A DNA stretch of 64,000 bases, taken from positions 496,001 to 560,000 of the forward strand of contig NZ_FMTL01000001.1 in the NCBI RefSeq assembly GCF_900099645.1, in the 5' to 3' direction. This document shows, one piece after another, positions 49,808 to 57,960 of the stretch. A program made the translations under genes and the position numbers. How positions within the stretch are numbered: position 1 is the stretch's first letter; every line of letters starts with the position of its first letter. The DNA is from Pseudomonas peli (GTDB lineage: Bacteria; Pseudomonadota; Gammaproteobacteria; Pseudomonadales; Pseudomonadaceae). A model generated the notes under the pieces. It did not search any database, had not been told where the DNA came from, and saw only the letters and a list, made by a program, of their open reading frames with translations.

Positions 49808-51139
49808 TTAGAACACGTACTGCAAACGACCAACGATGGCCTGGCCGTCGTCTTCTACTTTGTAGGTTTTGCCGTTCTTGGTCAGGCTGGCATTGGTGTT
49901 GACGTTGTCAACTTCATAATCGACGTAGTTCAAGCTCATGCGAATGGCTTTAGTCGGGAAGTAGTTGACGCCGACAACCATGGCACTGGTTTCAAACTCG
50001 TCATTGACGCTAACCGGAGCCACGCCAGCGATGATGTTGGTGCTAACGGCGGAAGCATCACCGTCGATAGTGCTGTTTTCATAGCGGGCAAACACTTCGA
50101 TTGCACCGGCTTCAGTTGGTTTATCCCACTTGCCATCGGCAGCTTTGAAACCACGAACACCGCCAAACATGTAGCCAACCTGAGCGTAGTAACCGTCAAC
50201 ATCAACGTCCTGGGAAGTGCCAGTTGTGCTCTTGCCACTGATGCTACGGCTGAAGTATTCGGCTTGTGCACGCAGACCGCCGAACTGGGCACCGGCTTCC
50301 AGCAACCACTCGATATCTTTGTCGGTCACGCGAGTATCGGTGAAGGCCAGACGGTCATCACCATCACTGCGCAGGCCCATACGGGTGCGAACGCGGGCAC
50401 GGTCGTCATCCGGGTTGTTGCTGTGGAAGTTGGCGCCGAGGTGAACAACGTCGGTACCGTTCATGTAAGGAGCCCAGTTGGCACGCAGCGTATAACCAAA
50501 CGACTCATCGTTATCTGTATCGCCATCGTTGTATTCGGTCTTGTAGGTAGCAGCCTGAGCCAGCAGACCATAATTGTCGCCGCTGTGTTTAACCGCCACG
50601 CCAAAGTTGGTGTCTTCGTCACCATTGAGGTAGTCGTACATGAACGGACGCTCAATACCAGTGATCCACGAAGAGCTGGTAGTGTTTTCCAAGCCGTAAT
50701 CCACGCCAAAACGACCAATGGTCACGCTGGCAAAATCAAGACCGTCGTAGCTGAAGTAGGCATCGGTAAACTCAGTCGCGTTATCATCCGAGCCATCGTG
50801 TTCCAGGGTGAAACCGTAACCCCAGTTCTTGTACGCAACACCTTCGATAGACAGCTCAGCACGACGGATATAGGTGTTGAAAGTGCTATCGAACGGGCTG
50901 TCCTCTGCTGCGGCGCGCAGACCATCAAAGTTGGTGGCATCCCACTGCAGCTTGCCGCCCAGTTTGAAGCTGAATTCTTTGTCGGTGGTGGCGACTTCCA
51001 GGCCACCCTTGGTCTTGATCACGAGATCGGCGCCGTCAGTGGTGACGGTACCGGCGAAAGCCTGGGCGGAAACGGCCAGGGCCAGAGCGCTGGTTGCGAA
51101 GCCGGCCATTACTCCACGAAAGCTGTGCTTACGGATCAT
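49808..51139 (-). CDS. OprO/OprP-family (phosphate/pyrophosphate-selective) porin
   Basis: The 443-residue outer-membrane protein has a signal peptide ending in Ala-Phe-Ala, an N-terminal region with FSFKLGGKLQWDATNFDG and YIRRAELSIEGVAYKNWGYG, repeated amphipathic strands, and a C-terminal VGRLQYVF ending in Phe, the outer-membrane beta-barrel signature. Such porins form trimers that pass anions, and the best known members take up phosphate or polyphosphate. A single CTGTCAT half-site on the minus strand (51261-51267) sits upstream but no full Pho box. It is followed by its own terminator. Confidence 0.86.
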   Translation of the reverse strand: MIRKHSFRGVMAGFATSALALAVSAQAFAGTVTTDGADLVIKTKGGLEVATTDKEFSFKLGGKLQWDATNFDGLRAAAEDSPFDSTFNTYIRRAELSIEGVAYKNWGYGFTLEHDGSDDNATEFTDAYFSYDGLDFASVTIGRFGVDYGLENTTSSSWITGIERPFMYDYLNGDEDTNFGVAVKHSGDNYGLLAQAATYKTEYNDGDTDNDESFGYTLRANWAPYMNGTDVVHLGANFHSNNPDDDRARVRTRMGLRSDGDDRLAFTDTRVTDKDIEWLLEAGAQFGGLRAQAEYFSRSISGKSTTGTSQDVDVDGYYAQVGYMFGGVRGFKAADGKWDKPTEAGAIEVFARYENSTIDGDASAVSTNIIAGVAPVSVNDEFETSAMVVGVNYFPTKAIRMSLNYVDYEVDNVNTNASLTKNGKTYKVEDDGQAIVGRLQYVF

Positions 51140-51366
51140 CGAAGATTCCTCTAAATGGACTTTTAAGTGTTGAAAACACCCGAGCGCTGGGGCTCGTTCG
51201 TGCTGGAGGGAATCTTGGCGGCGGGATATTTCACGGCAGTTGCTGATATATAAATATTTGATGACAGCGGAACTTTTTACTTCCTTTACCTATAAGCAGT
51301 AAAAACCGCTCTAGTTCAATGCTTTGCCAGAGGCCCGCACCATTGCAGCTACGGGCCCTGTTCGGC

Positions 51367-51966
51367 TCAAGGTTGCCGACGCAATGCCCGGCTAAACCAA
51401 TAATCCAGGCTCAACCAACGCCCGGCCCCACTGAAAAACAGCGCCACCAGCATCACCAGGTAGGTGGCGGCAAACTCGATGCCGTTGTTCAGCACCACCA
51501 GCTTGCCGCTGCTGGTCAGCCAGTCGTAATTGCCGTGCTCTTTGAGCAACTCGCGGGCACGCTCGAGTTTGCCCACCGAGTCCATGACCCGCTCATTGGC
51601 GAACGGCGCGCTGGCATCGGCAATCGCCTGCCAACCGAAAGGCAGGTGCACGGCAAAGATCGCCACCAGCATGGTGACGATCAGCGGGATGCTGACCCAG
51701 CGCACCGCCAGGCCGAATAACAGCAGCAGCGCCCCGCCCGCCTCGGTCAGGGCCGCCGCCCAGGCTAGCAACTCGGGGAATGGCAGGCCCAGGCCCCAAT
51801 CCGGATTGCCGAACCAGGCAGCGGTGGCGTCGATGTCCGCCAGTTTGTGCATTCCGGCCATCCAGAACACCGGCACCAGGTACAAGCGCAGCAATAACGG
51901 ACCGATAAAATCCAGACGACGGGTAGCGTCCAGGGCATCCTGGAGACGATTGAGAAAGCTCAGCAT
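51367..51966 (-). CDS. DoxX-family membrane protein, last gene of the MNIO-RiPP unit
   Basis: The 199-residue protein has four hydrophobic helices (FIGPLLLRLYLVPVFWMAGMHKL and later ones), the DoxX/DoxD fold, with a polar insert of about 45 residues between helices 3 and 4. In HvfABC-like or bufferin loci a DoxX protein is often the last gene and is thought to assist the modification or redox chemistry. It starts at ATG 51966, GGAG at 7 nt. The DUF2063 gene ends 46 nt upstream on the same strand. Confidence 0.85.
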   Translation of the reverse strand: MLSFLNRLQDALDATRRLDFIGPLLLRLYLVPVFWMAGMHKLADIDATAAWFGNPDWGLGLPFPELLAWAAALTEAGGALLLLFGLAVRWVSIPLIVTMLVAIFAVHLPFGWQAIADASAPFANERVMDSVGKLERARELLKEHGNYDWLTSSGKLVVLNNGIEFAATYLVMLVALFFSGAGRWLSLDYWFSRALRRQP

Positions 51967-52011
51967 GGGACATCTCCGCAGGTCGACACCGAGGGTGCCG
52001 GGGTCAAGTTA

Positions 52012-52719
52012 TTAGGTTACGGGGGAATACCAGATTTCCTGGCGACACCATTCCGTCAGCAGGTTATGGGCATTGTTGAAGTACTGTGTGTCGGCGCTCA
52101 GACCATGCTGCTGGGCCAATGCCAACAATGCTGCGTCAGCGCCTTCACCAGCCTGCAGCCGTGTCGCCAGCTGGTAGGCAAAGGGGCTGATTTGCATAAA
52201 GCGCACCTTGTCCTGCCCATCGCGCCAGACCAGCAGACAGGTCGGCTCGTCCGGCGGCGTTGTCGGCTGGAAGTCGCAACCAATACGCTGCACCGGCCAC
52301 TGATAGGCCAGCGGCCAGGCCAGTGGCGACCAGCCCTGCGCAGGCAGCTCGGCCTCGCTGACATCCAGCGCCAGCTCGACCCACTCGTAATGCGCCAGTT
52401 CGAGGATAAATGGCGGATCGCCCACCTCGGCGATATAGCCCTGCTGTAACCAGGCGAGAAACTCCTGGCTGATCTGCAAGAAATAAGGCGTGCGCGCCTG
52501 ATGCTCGGCAATAAAACTGCGTACCAGACGCTGCCAGCGATCAGCCTCGATAAGCCGGTGCAGCACCGGGAAGGCGCCGCTGATAAAGCCTTCGATATTG
52601 TTGAAGAACAACGCTTCATACACCGCCATCCGCTCGGCGGTAACACCCGCAAGCAATGGCTGCTCTGCCGGTTGGCGAATCCGCGCGGCAAATGCGCGTT
52701 GTGCGTCAACGCCGCTCAT
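52012..52719 (-). CDS. HvfC/BufC-type partner protein (DUF2063)
   Basis: The 235-residue protein has the DUF2063 N-terminal helical domain (FAARIRQPAEQPLLAGVTAERM, then YEALFFNNIEGFISGAFPVL) and an acidic, hydrophobic C-terminal domain (FILELAHYEWVELALDVSEA). It acts with the DUF692 enzyme in modifying the precursor peptide and may bind the leader (family knowledge; the exact role is open). Its ATG overlaps the TGA of the DUF692 gene, a sign of coupled translation. Confidence 0.88.
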   Translation of the reverse strand: MSGVDAQRAFAARIRQPAEQPLLAGVTAERMAVYEALFFNNIEGFISGAFPVLHRLIEADRWQRLVRSFIAEHQARTPYFLQISQEFLAWLQQGYIAEVGDPPFILELAHYEWVELALDVSEAELPAQGWSPLAWPLAYQWPVQRIGCDFQPTTPPDEPTCLLVWRDGQDKVRFMQISPFAYQLATRLQAGEGADAALLALAQQHGLSADTQYFNNAHNLLTEWCRQEIWYSPVT

Positions 52720-53558
52720 GTGCCGTAACTCCGCACCGGAGCCGCAGCCGCTTGCAGCTGCCGAATCTGCGCCACCTCGGCGTACAGCTCGCTAATCGGT
52801 GGGAAGTTGAAATCCCGCTCCAACAAGGTCGGGCGCACACCATGCGCGGCATACGCCTGCTCCAGCAGCGCCCACACCGGGTCGATCACCGGCGCGCCGT
52901 GGGTGTCGATCTTCAAATCACTGGCCTGGTCGTAATGCCCGGCCACATGCAGATAGGCGATGCGCGCACTGGGCATGGCAGCGATATAAGCGGCCGCATC
53001 GAAGTTGAAATTGATGCTGTTGACGAAGACGTTGTTCACGTCGAGCAACAGCTGGCAGTCGGCCTGCTCCAGCACCGCACGGACAAATGCCGGTTCATCC
53101 AGCTCGCCCGGCAACTGCGCATAGGCCGAGACGTTCTCGATGATCAGCGGCCGCTCCAGCACGTCCTGCACGATGCGCACGCGCTCGGCGATACGCCGCA
53201 CAGACTCCTCGGAAAACGGCAGCGGCATCAAGTCATACAGCTGGCCATGGTCGGCGCAGGCCGACAGGTGCTCGCTGTAACCGCGCACGCCATGCAAGTC
53301 GAGAAAGCCCTTGATGGCCTTGAGCAGTTCGAGATCCAGCGGGGCAAAGCCACCGAGGTTAAGGGACAGACCATGAAAGAGCAGCGGCTGACGCTCGCTC
53401 AGGGCACGCAGCTGCTTGCCCAGGCGCCCACCTACGCCGATCCAGTTCTCCGGTGCCAGTTCGAGGAAGTCCACCTCGTCTGTGCTGCAGTTCTGCAGCG
53501 CGCCCAGCAGGCCGCGACGCAGGCCCAGCCCGGCACCGTTAACGAAATCCATCTGCAT
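52716..53558 (-). CDS. Multinuclear non-heme iron oxidase HvfB/BufB (DUF692, MNIO)
   Basis: The 280-residue TIM-barrel enzyme uses two or three iron ions to convert cysteines of the precursor into heterocyclic or thioamide groups. Metal-ligand positions typical of the family are visible: FHGLSLNLGG (His), YSEHLSACADHG (Glu-His), LIIENVSAY (Glu-Asn), LLLDVNNVFVNS (Asp-Asn), YLHVAGHYD (His, His) and LKIDTHGAPV (Asp-His), then LLERDFNFP (Glu). The likely start ATG 53558 has AGGGG 6 nt upstream. A GTG at 53573 is less likely. It follows the precursor gene and precedes the DUF2063 gene. Confidence 0.9.
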   Translation of the reverse strand: MQMDFVNGAGLGLRRGLLGALQNCSTDEVDFLELAPENWIGVGGRLGKQLRALSERQPLLFHGLSLNLGGFAPLDLELLKAIKGFLDLHGVRGYSEHLSACADHGQLYDLMPLPFSEESVRRIAERVRIVQDVLERPLIIENVSAYAQLPGELDEPAFVRAVLEQADCQLLLDVNNVFVNSINFNFDAAAYIAAMPSARIAYLHVAGHYDQASDLKIDTHGAPVIDPVWALLEQAYAAHGVRPTLLERDFNFPPISELYAEVAQIRQLQAAAAPVRSYGT

Positions 53559-53581
53559 GCTCTGCCCCTGCACTCAGTCCG

Positions 53582-53881
53582 TTACTCGGCTTTCTGCTCG
53601 CCGCCACACTTGCCTTCACCGCACTTGCCTTCGCCTTCGGCCTTGGCTTCGCCACCGCATTTACCCTCGCCACACTTGCCTTCGCCTTCGGCTTTCTTCA
53701 TTTCGCCGCCGCATTTGCCTTCGCCGCAGCTGCCTTCAGCGGATTTTTCGCCAGCAGCCAGGCTGTAGCCGCTGCTCAGTTCCTGTGCGGCAAACGGGTT
53801 GCTCGCGGCCTGCACGTTCAATGCAGCGCTGCTCAGCAGTACCGCGCCCAGGGATGCAACAACAGTGTTCAGATGGTTCAT
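53582..53881 (-). CDS. HvfA/BufA-type RiPP precursor with six EG(K/S)CG motifs
   Basis: The 99-residue precursor has an N-terminal signal (LNTVVASLGAVLLSSAALN, cleavage near VQA) so it is exported. The C-terminal half is low-complexity Gly/Glu/Lys/Cys with cysteines 52, 57, 70, 75, 87 and 92, each in EGKCG (five times) or EGSCG (once). In the related Haemophilus HvfA, cysteines in EGKCG are turned into copper-binding oxazolone/thioamide pairs by HvfB/HvfC, so copper binding is inferred. ATG 53881 has GGAG 7 nt upstream. No Cys lies in the signal. Confidence 0.88.
   Translation of the reverse strand: MNHLNTVVASLGAVLLSSAALNVQAASNPFAAQELSSGYSLAAGEKSAEGSCGEGKCGGEMKKAEGEGKCGEGKCGGEAKAEGEGKCGEGKCGGEQKAE
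53591..53740 (-). repeat. Coding tandem repeat in the RiPP precursor (three units of about 17 codons)
   Basis: Unit 1 (residues 48-63, AEGSCGEGKCGGEMKK), unit 2 (64-80, AEGEGKCGEGKCGGEAK) and unit 3 (81-97, AEGEGKCGEGKCGGEQK) share most bases. Each unit carries two modifiable cysteines, so unit gain or loss would change the number of metal sites. Confidence 0.88.
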
Positions 53882-54092
53882 GGCAACGCTCCAATGGTGG
53901 TTTACAGTGGCGGCCGATTGGCTGCCTCGGCCCAATAGACGAGGCCGACCGGCGGCTGTTACAGCTGCGCTGAAAAAATTTCGCAACCCAGCTGACGCCT
54001 GCTAAACCCTAGAAGATTTTTGCCGCCAGCCAAGCGATCCGGCACACTACGCCCCCCGAGCAAATGCTCGTTTTCAAGCCTGCAGACTCCGT

Positions 54093-56576
54093 ATGACCCG
54101 ATCTCCGCTCCGCCGTCTCGTTTTTGGCACCTTGCGCCGCGTGCTGTACCTCTGGGTGCGCTCGGAAACCATCAACCAGTCCGCCTTTACCCTCAAGCTC
54201 GACCGCAGCAAGCCGGTGTTCTACGTGCTGCAGCAGCCGTCGCTGAGTGACTTGGCGGTGGTCGATACGGAATGCCGCAAGGCCGGCCTGCCGCGCCCGG
54301 TACTGCCGGTGGCCGTGGGTGAGTTGCTGGAGCCTGCCGCCTTCTTCTACCTGACGCCTGAGCCCGACTGGCTCGGCCGGCAGGACAAACGCGGCATCTC
54401 GCCGACGCTGCAACGCCTGGTCAGCGCACTCAGCCAGCATGCGGTGGACGATGCGCAGATCATTCCGGTCAGCGTGTTCTGGGGCCAGTCGCCGGACCGT
54501 GAAACCAGCCCGTGGAAGCTGCTGTTCGCCGACAGCTGGGCGGTCACCGGGCGTCTGCGCCGGCTGGTGAGCATCCTGATTCTCGGCCGCAAAACCCGCG
54601 TGCAGTTCTCCACGCCGATTCATCTGCGCGAGCTGGTCGAGCAGGACAAAGGCTACGAGCGCACCCTGCGCATGGTCCAGCGCATCCTGCGCGTGCACTT
54701 CCGCAACCAGAAAGCCGCCGTGATCGGCCCGGACGTGTCGCACCGCCGCAACCTGGTTAAAGGCCTGGTGCATGGCCCGCAGGTGCGTCAGGCGATCATC
54801 GAAGAAGCCGAACGCGAGAACATCAGCCTGGAGAAGGCTGAAAGCCAGGCCCTGCGCTATGGCAACGAAATCGCCTCGGACTACACCTACACCGCCATTC
54901 GCTTCCTCGAACTGGTGCTCAGCTGGTTCTGGAACAAGATCTACGACGGCATCAAGGTCAACCATATCGAGGGCGTGCAGGAAGTCGCCCAGGGCCACGA
55001 GGTGATCTATGTGCCCTGCCACCGCAGCCATATCGACTACCTGCTGCTGTCCTACCTGCTGTTCCGCAATGGCCTGACGCCGCCGCATATCGCTGCCGGC
55101 ATCAACCTGAATATGCCGGTGATCGGCGGCCTGCTGCGGCGTGGCGGCGCATTCTTTATGCGCCGCACCTTCAAGGGCAACCCGCTCTATACCGCGGTGT
55201 TCAACGAATACCTGCACACCCTGTTCAGCAAAGGCTTCCCGGTCGAGTACTTCGTCGAAGGCGGCCGCTCGCGCACCGGGCGCATGCTGCAACCGAAAAC
55301 CGGCATGCTGGCCATCACCATGCGCAGCTTCCTGCGCAGCAACCGCCTGCCGGTGGTGTTCGTGCCGGTGTATATCGGCTACGAGCGCGTGCTGGAAGGC
55401 CGCACCTATCTGGGCGAGCTGCGCGGCGCGAGCAAGAAGAAAGAGTCGATCTTCGATATTTTCAAGGTCATCGGCGCGCTCAAGCAGCGTTTCGGCCATG
55501 TATGGGTCAACTTCGGCGAGCCGATCAAGCTGGCGGAATTCCTCGACAGCGAGCAGCCCGACTGGCGCGAGCAGGATTACGGCACGCAGTACCGTCCGGC
55601 CTGGCTGAATGAAGCCACCAACAACCTCGGCGAGCGCGTGGCCCAGCACCTCAACGAGGCGGCGGCGATCAACCCGGTCAATCTGGTGGCCCTGGCGCTG
55701 CTCTCCACCAGCAAGCTGGCCCTGGATGAACGCGCCCTGTCGCGGGTGCTCGACCTCTATCTAGCCCTGCTGCGCAGCGTGCCCTACTCGCCGCACACCA
55801 CCCTGCCAGACGGCAACGGCCAGGCGCTGATCGAATACGTGCAGAAGATGAACCTGCTCGCCGAACAGAAGGATGCCCTCGGCAAGATCCTCTATCTGGA
55901 CGAGCAGAACGCCGTTCTGATGACTTACTACCGCAACAACGTACTGCACATCTTCGCCCTGCCGGCGCTGCTGGCGAGCTTCTTCCAGAGCAGTTCACGG
56001 ATGAGCCGCGAGCAGATCCTGCGCTACACCCGCGCGCTCTACCCATACCTGCAAGCCGAACTGTTTATCCGCTGGAACCTGGATGAGCTGGACGGTGTGG
56101 TCGATCAATGGCTGACAGCCTTCGTTGAACAGGGCCTGCTCAAGCTCGACGGCGATATGTATGTACGTCCGGCGCCTAGCTCGCGCGAGTTCGTCCTGCT
56201 CACCCTGCTGGCCCGCGCCATCGTGCAGACCCTGCAGCGCTTCTATATGGCCACCGCCCTGCTGCTGAATGCCGGCCAGAACGCCATCAGCGCCGAAGAG
56301 CTGGAAGACCTCTGCACCGTCATGGCCCAGCGCCTGTCGATCCTGCATGGCCTCAACGCCCCGGAGTTCTTCGACAAGAGCCTGTTCCGTCACTTTATCC
56401 AGAGCCTGCTCGACCAGGGCGTGCTGCGTCAGGATGAAGCCGGCAAACTCAGCCACCACCCGCTGCTCAGCGAACTGGCCGAAGGCGCCGCCAAGCGCGT
56501 GCTGCCGGCAGAGCTGCGCCTGTCGATTCGCCAGGTGACCATGGATCGCAACGAGGATGTCGCCGAGCCGGTGTAA
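54093..56576 (+). CDS. plsB: Glycerol-3-phosphate acyltransferase PlsB
   Basis: PlsB puts the first acyl chain on glycerol-3-phosphate at the inner membrane. The 827-residue protein has the acyltransferase blocks in order: [17 protein letters not shown] (the catalytic H-x4-D), [25 protein letters not shown] and [13 protein letters not shown]. Size and layout match the E. coli enzyme. Its ATG at 54093 has no strong ribosome binding site, and it is divergent from the RiPP precursor gene, 211 nt away. A small unknown gene follows 20 nt downstream. Confidence 0.96.
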   Translation: MTRSPLRRLVFGTLRRVLYLWVRSETINQSAFTLKLDRSKPVFYVLQQPSLSDLAVVDTECRKAGLPRPVLPVAVGELLEPAAFFYLTPEPDWLGRQDKRGISPTLQRLVSALSQHAVDDAQIIPVSVFWGQSPDRETSPWKLLFADSWAVTGRLRRLVSILILGRKTRVQFSTPIHLRELVEQDKGYERTLRMVQRILRVHFRNQKAAVIGPDVSHRRNLVKGLVHGPQVRQAIIEEAERENISLEKAESQALRYGNEIASDYTYTAIRFLELVLSWFWNKIYDGIKVNHIEGVQEVAQGHEVIYVPCHRSHIDYLLLSYLLFRNGLTPPHIAAGINLNMPVIGGLLRRGGAFFMRRTFKGNPLYTAVFNEYLHTLFSKGFPVEYFVEGGRSRTGRMLQPKTGMLAITMRSFLRSNRLPVVFVPVYIGYERVLEGRTYLGELRGASKKKESIFDIFKVIGALKQRFGHVWVNFGEPIKLAEFLDSEQPDWREQDYGTQYRPAWLNEATNNLGERVAQHLNEAAAINPVNLVALALLSTSKLALDERALSRVLDLYLALLRSVPYSPHTTLPDGNGQALIEYVQKMNLLAEQKDALGKILYLDEQNAVLMTYYRNNVLHIFALPALLASFFQSSSRMSREQILRYTRALYPYLQAELFIRWNLDELDGVVDQWLTAFVEQGLLKLDGDMYVRPAPSSREFVLLTLLARAIVQTLQRFYMATALLLNAGQNAISAEELEDLCTVMAQRLSILHGLNAPEFFDKSLFRHFIQSLLDQGVLRQDEAGKLSHHPLLSELAEGAAKRVLPAELRLSIRQVTMDRNEDVAEPV

Positions 56577-56596
56577 ACCGGCCTGGCCGCAGCGTT

Positions 56597-56812
56597 ATGA
56601 GCGAAACCAACGACCAACCCGCACGGCCCTCCCGTGCGGAGTTTCACCAATACAACCAGGCTCGCGCCGAAGCTGAAGCCCTGCGCCTGCTGGCCGCCAA
56701 GGCCGAGTTGGGTGGCCGTTGGCTCAGCTGGGTGGCGGCCGAGCTGTATGCCCTTAAGCCCGCCGCCTACGCACAAATGGTGCGTCGCGAGCTGCAGCGC
56801 TTAACCAACTAG
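56597..56812 (+). CDS. Small hypothetical protein after plsB
   Basis: The 71-residue protein starts MSETNDQPARPSRAEFHQYN and is helical and basic, with YNQARAEAEALRLLAAKAEL and a C-terminal MVRRELQRL. No signal or membrane segment. I do not recognise a family. It lies 20 nt after plsB on the same strand and is probably co-transcribed. No ribosome binding site is visible. Confidence 0.6.
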   Translation: MSETNDQPARPSRAEFHQYNQARAEAEALRLLAAKAELGGRWLSWVAAELYALKPAAYAQMVRRELQRLTN

Positions 56813-56950
56813 CTTCGCCCCTTCTCCCCTCTCCAGCGACCTTCTGGCGCGACGCCCTGCCAGAGCGGCGACGCAACTGCAGATTTGCCTGCGCGCGCCA
56901 CTCCGTTAAGCTCCAGTTACTGCCTTACCAACCGCACAAGGATGCCCATC

Positions 56951-57628
56951 ATGCTCCGTCTTATCTCCCTGGCCGCCGGCCTCGCCCTCTCCAGCAGTGC
57001 CTTCGCCCTGTCGCTGGCCGACCTTTCACAAAGCGACGCCAGCGGCGGCCTCAAGGACGCCCTCACCCAAGGCGCCAAAGTGGCCGTGCAGCAACTGGGC
57101 AAACCCGGCGGTTTCAGCAACAACCCGGACGTACGCATCGAACTGCCGGGCAACCTCGGCAAAGCCGCAAAAACCATGAAGATGATGGGCATGGGCGCGC
57201 AAGTTGATCAGCTCGAAGCAAGCATGAACAAAGCCGCCGAAGCCGCCGTACCGCAAGCCCAGGCGCTGCTGGTGGACTCGGTGAAGAAGATGACCGTGCA
57301 GGACGCCAAGAGCATCCTCAGCGGCCCGCAAGATTCCGCTACCCAGTACCTGAACAAGACCAGCCGCGAACAGATCCGCGCCAAGTTCCTGCCCATCGTC
57401 AAGCAAGCCACCGACCAGGTCGGCCTGGCCAAGCAATACAACAGCTTCGCCGGCCAAGCCGCGAGCTTCGGGGTGATCGACGCGAAAAGCGCGAATATCG
57501 AGAACTATGTAACCGAGCAGGCGCTGGACGGTCTGTTTACGATGATCGCCGAGCAGGAAGCCAGCATCCGTGAGAACCCGGCCGGTGCGGCGACCAGCTT
57601 GGCTAAGAAGGTGTTTGGGGCGTTGTAA
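56951..57628 (+). CDS. Exported DUF4197 protein
   Basis: The 225-residue protein starts with a signal peptide (LRLISLAAGLALSSSAFA) and has a helical mature part: LSLADLSQSDASGGLKDALT, then GAKVAVQQLGKPGGFSNNPD and VRIELPGNLGKAAKTM, which are DUF4197 hallmarks, with YVTEQALDGLFTMIAEQEAS near the end. Function is unknown. The start ATG 56951 has AAGG at 9 nt. ATG 56942 is directly against that site. A strong terminator follows. Confidence 0.88.
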   Translation: MLRLISLAAGLALSSSAFALSLADLSQSDASGGLKDALTQGAKVAVQQLGKPGGFSNNPDVRIELPGNLGKAAKTMKMMGMGAQVDQLEASMNKAAEAAVPQAQALLVDSVKKMTVQDAKSILSGPQDSATQYLNKTSREQIRAKFLPIVKQATDQVGLAKQYNSFAGQAASFGVIDAKSANIENYVTEQALDGLFTMIAEQEASIRENPAGAATSLAKKVFGAL

Positions 57629-57647
57629 GAAAGGTTGGATAGATGTG

Positions 57648-57677
57648 AAAAAGCCAGACCTTGGGGTCTGGCTTTTT
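57648..57677 (+). terminator. Rho-independent terminator of the DUF4197 gene
   Basis: The stem AAAAAGCCAGACC / GGTCTGGCTTTTT with a TTGG loop ends in six T. Confidence 0.92.
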
Positions 57678-57914
57678 TAGCACTGCGGAAACACGCAGGA
57701 GCGAGCGAGTAGCCAATTTAAAAGCCGCAACGGTGGATGAAAAAGCGTCATCCACCGTACTCCGGGATCACCAATATAAGGTCGCGTGGGACAACGCGAG
57801 GTTTTTCCGCAGCATGTTCACATGCCTCCGCTACCAACCATCGTCGTCGCGAGCTCTGCTTTTCAGTCCTCAATTTCACAAACGACGAGAAACGCCCCAT
57901 CAGGGAGCCGGAAA
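57678..57914. other. Intergenic region between two terminators
   Basis: The plus- and minus-strand units converge here, so no promoter is expected, and I see no supported gene. It holds the small perfect inverted repeat at 57731-57759 listed next. The remainder (for example around TCCGCAGCATGTTCACATGC) matches nothing I recognise. Confidence 0.55.
57731..57759. repeat. Perfect inverted repeat, 10-bp arms
   Basis: ACGGTGGATG and CATCCACCGT flank AAAAAGCGT. It has no adjacent T-run, so it is not a usual terminator. It may be part of a dispersed repeat family. Confidence 0.7.
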
Positions 57915-57944
57915 ACAAAACCCCGCCAATCAGCGGGGTTTTGT
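57915..57944 (-). terminator. Rho-independent terminator of the sodium:solute symporter gene
   Basis: The stem ACAAAACCCCGC / GCGGGGTTTTGT with a six-base loop CAATCA has T-rich arms and lies 16 nt beyond the symporter stop codon on the minus strand. Confidence 0.9.
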
Positions 57945-57960
57945 CGGCCAAGCGCCTGGC

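Noticed and set aside
51250..51278. Complete Pho box before the porin
   Set aside because: Only one CTGTCAT half-site is present. The positions 11 bases on either side do not match.
53591..53740. Repeats in the Cys-rich gene as a CRISPR or minisatellite without function
   Set aside because: The units are in frame and each keeps two EGKCG-type motifs next to the modifying enzyme genes, so they are precursor peptide repeats.
54009..55649. Minus-strand open frame of about 546 codons opposite plsB
   Set aside because: The plus-strand gene has all PlsB acyltransferase blocks. The antisense frame is Ala/Val/Gln-rich without any motif.
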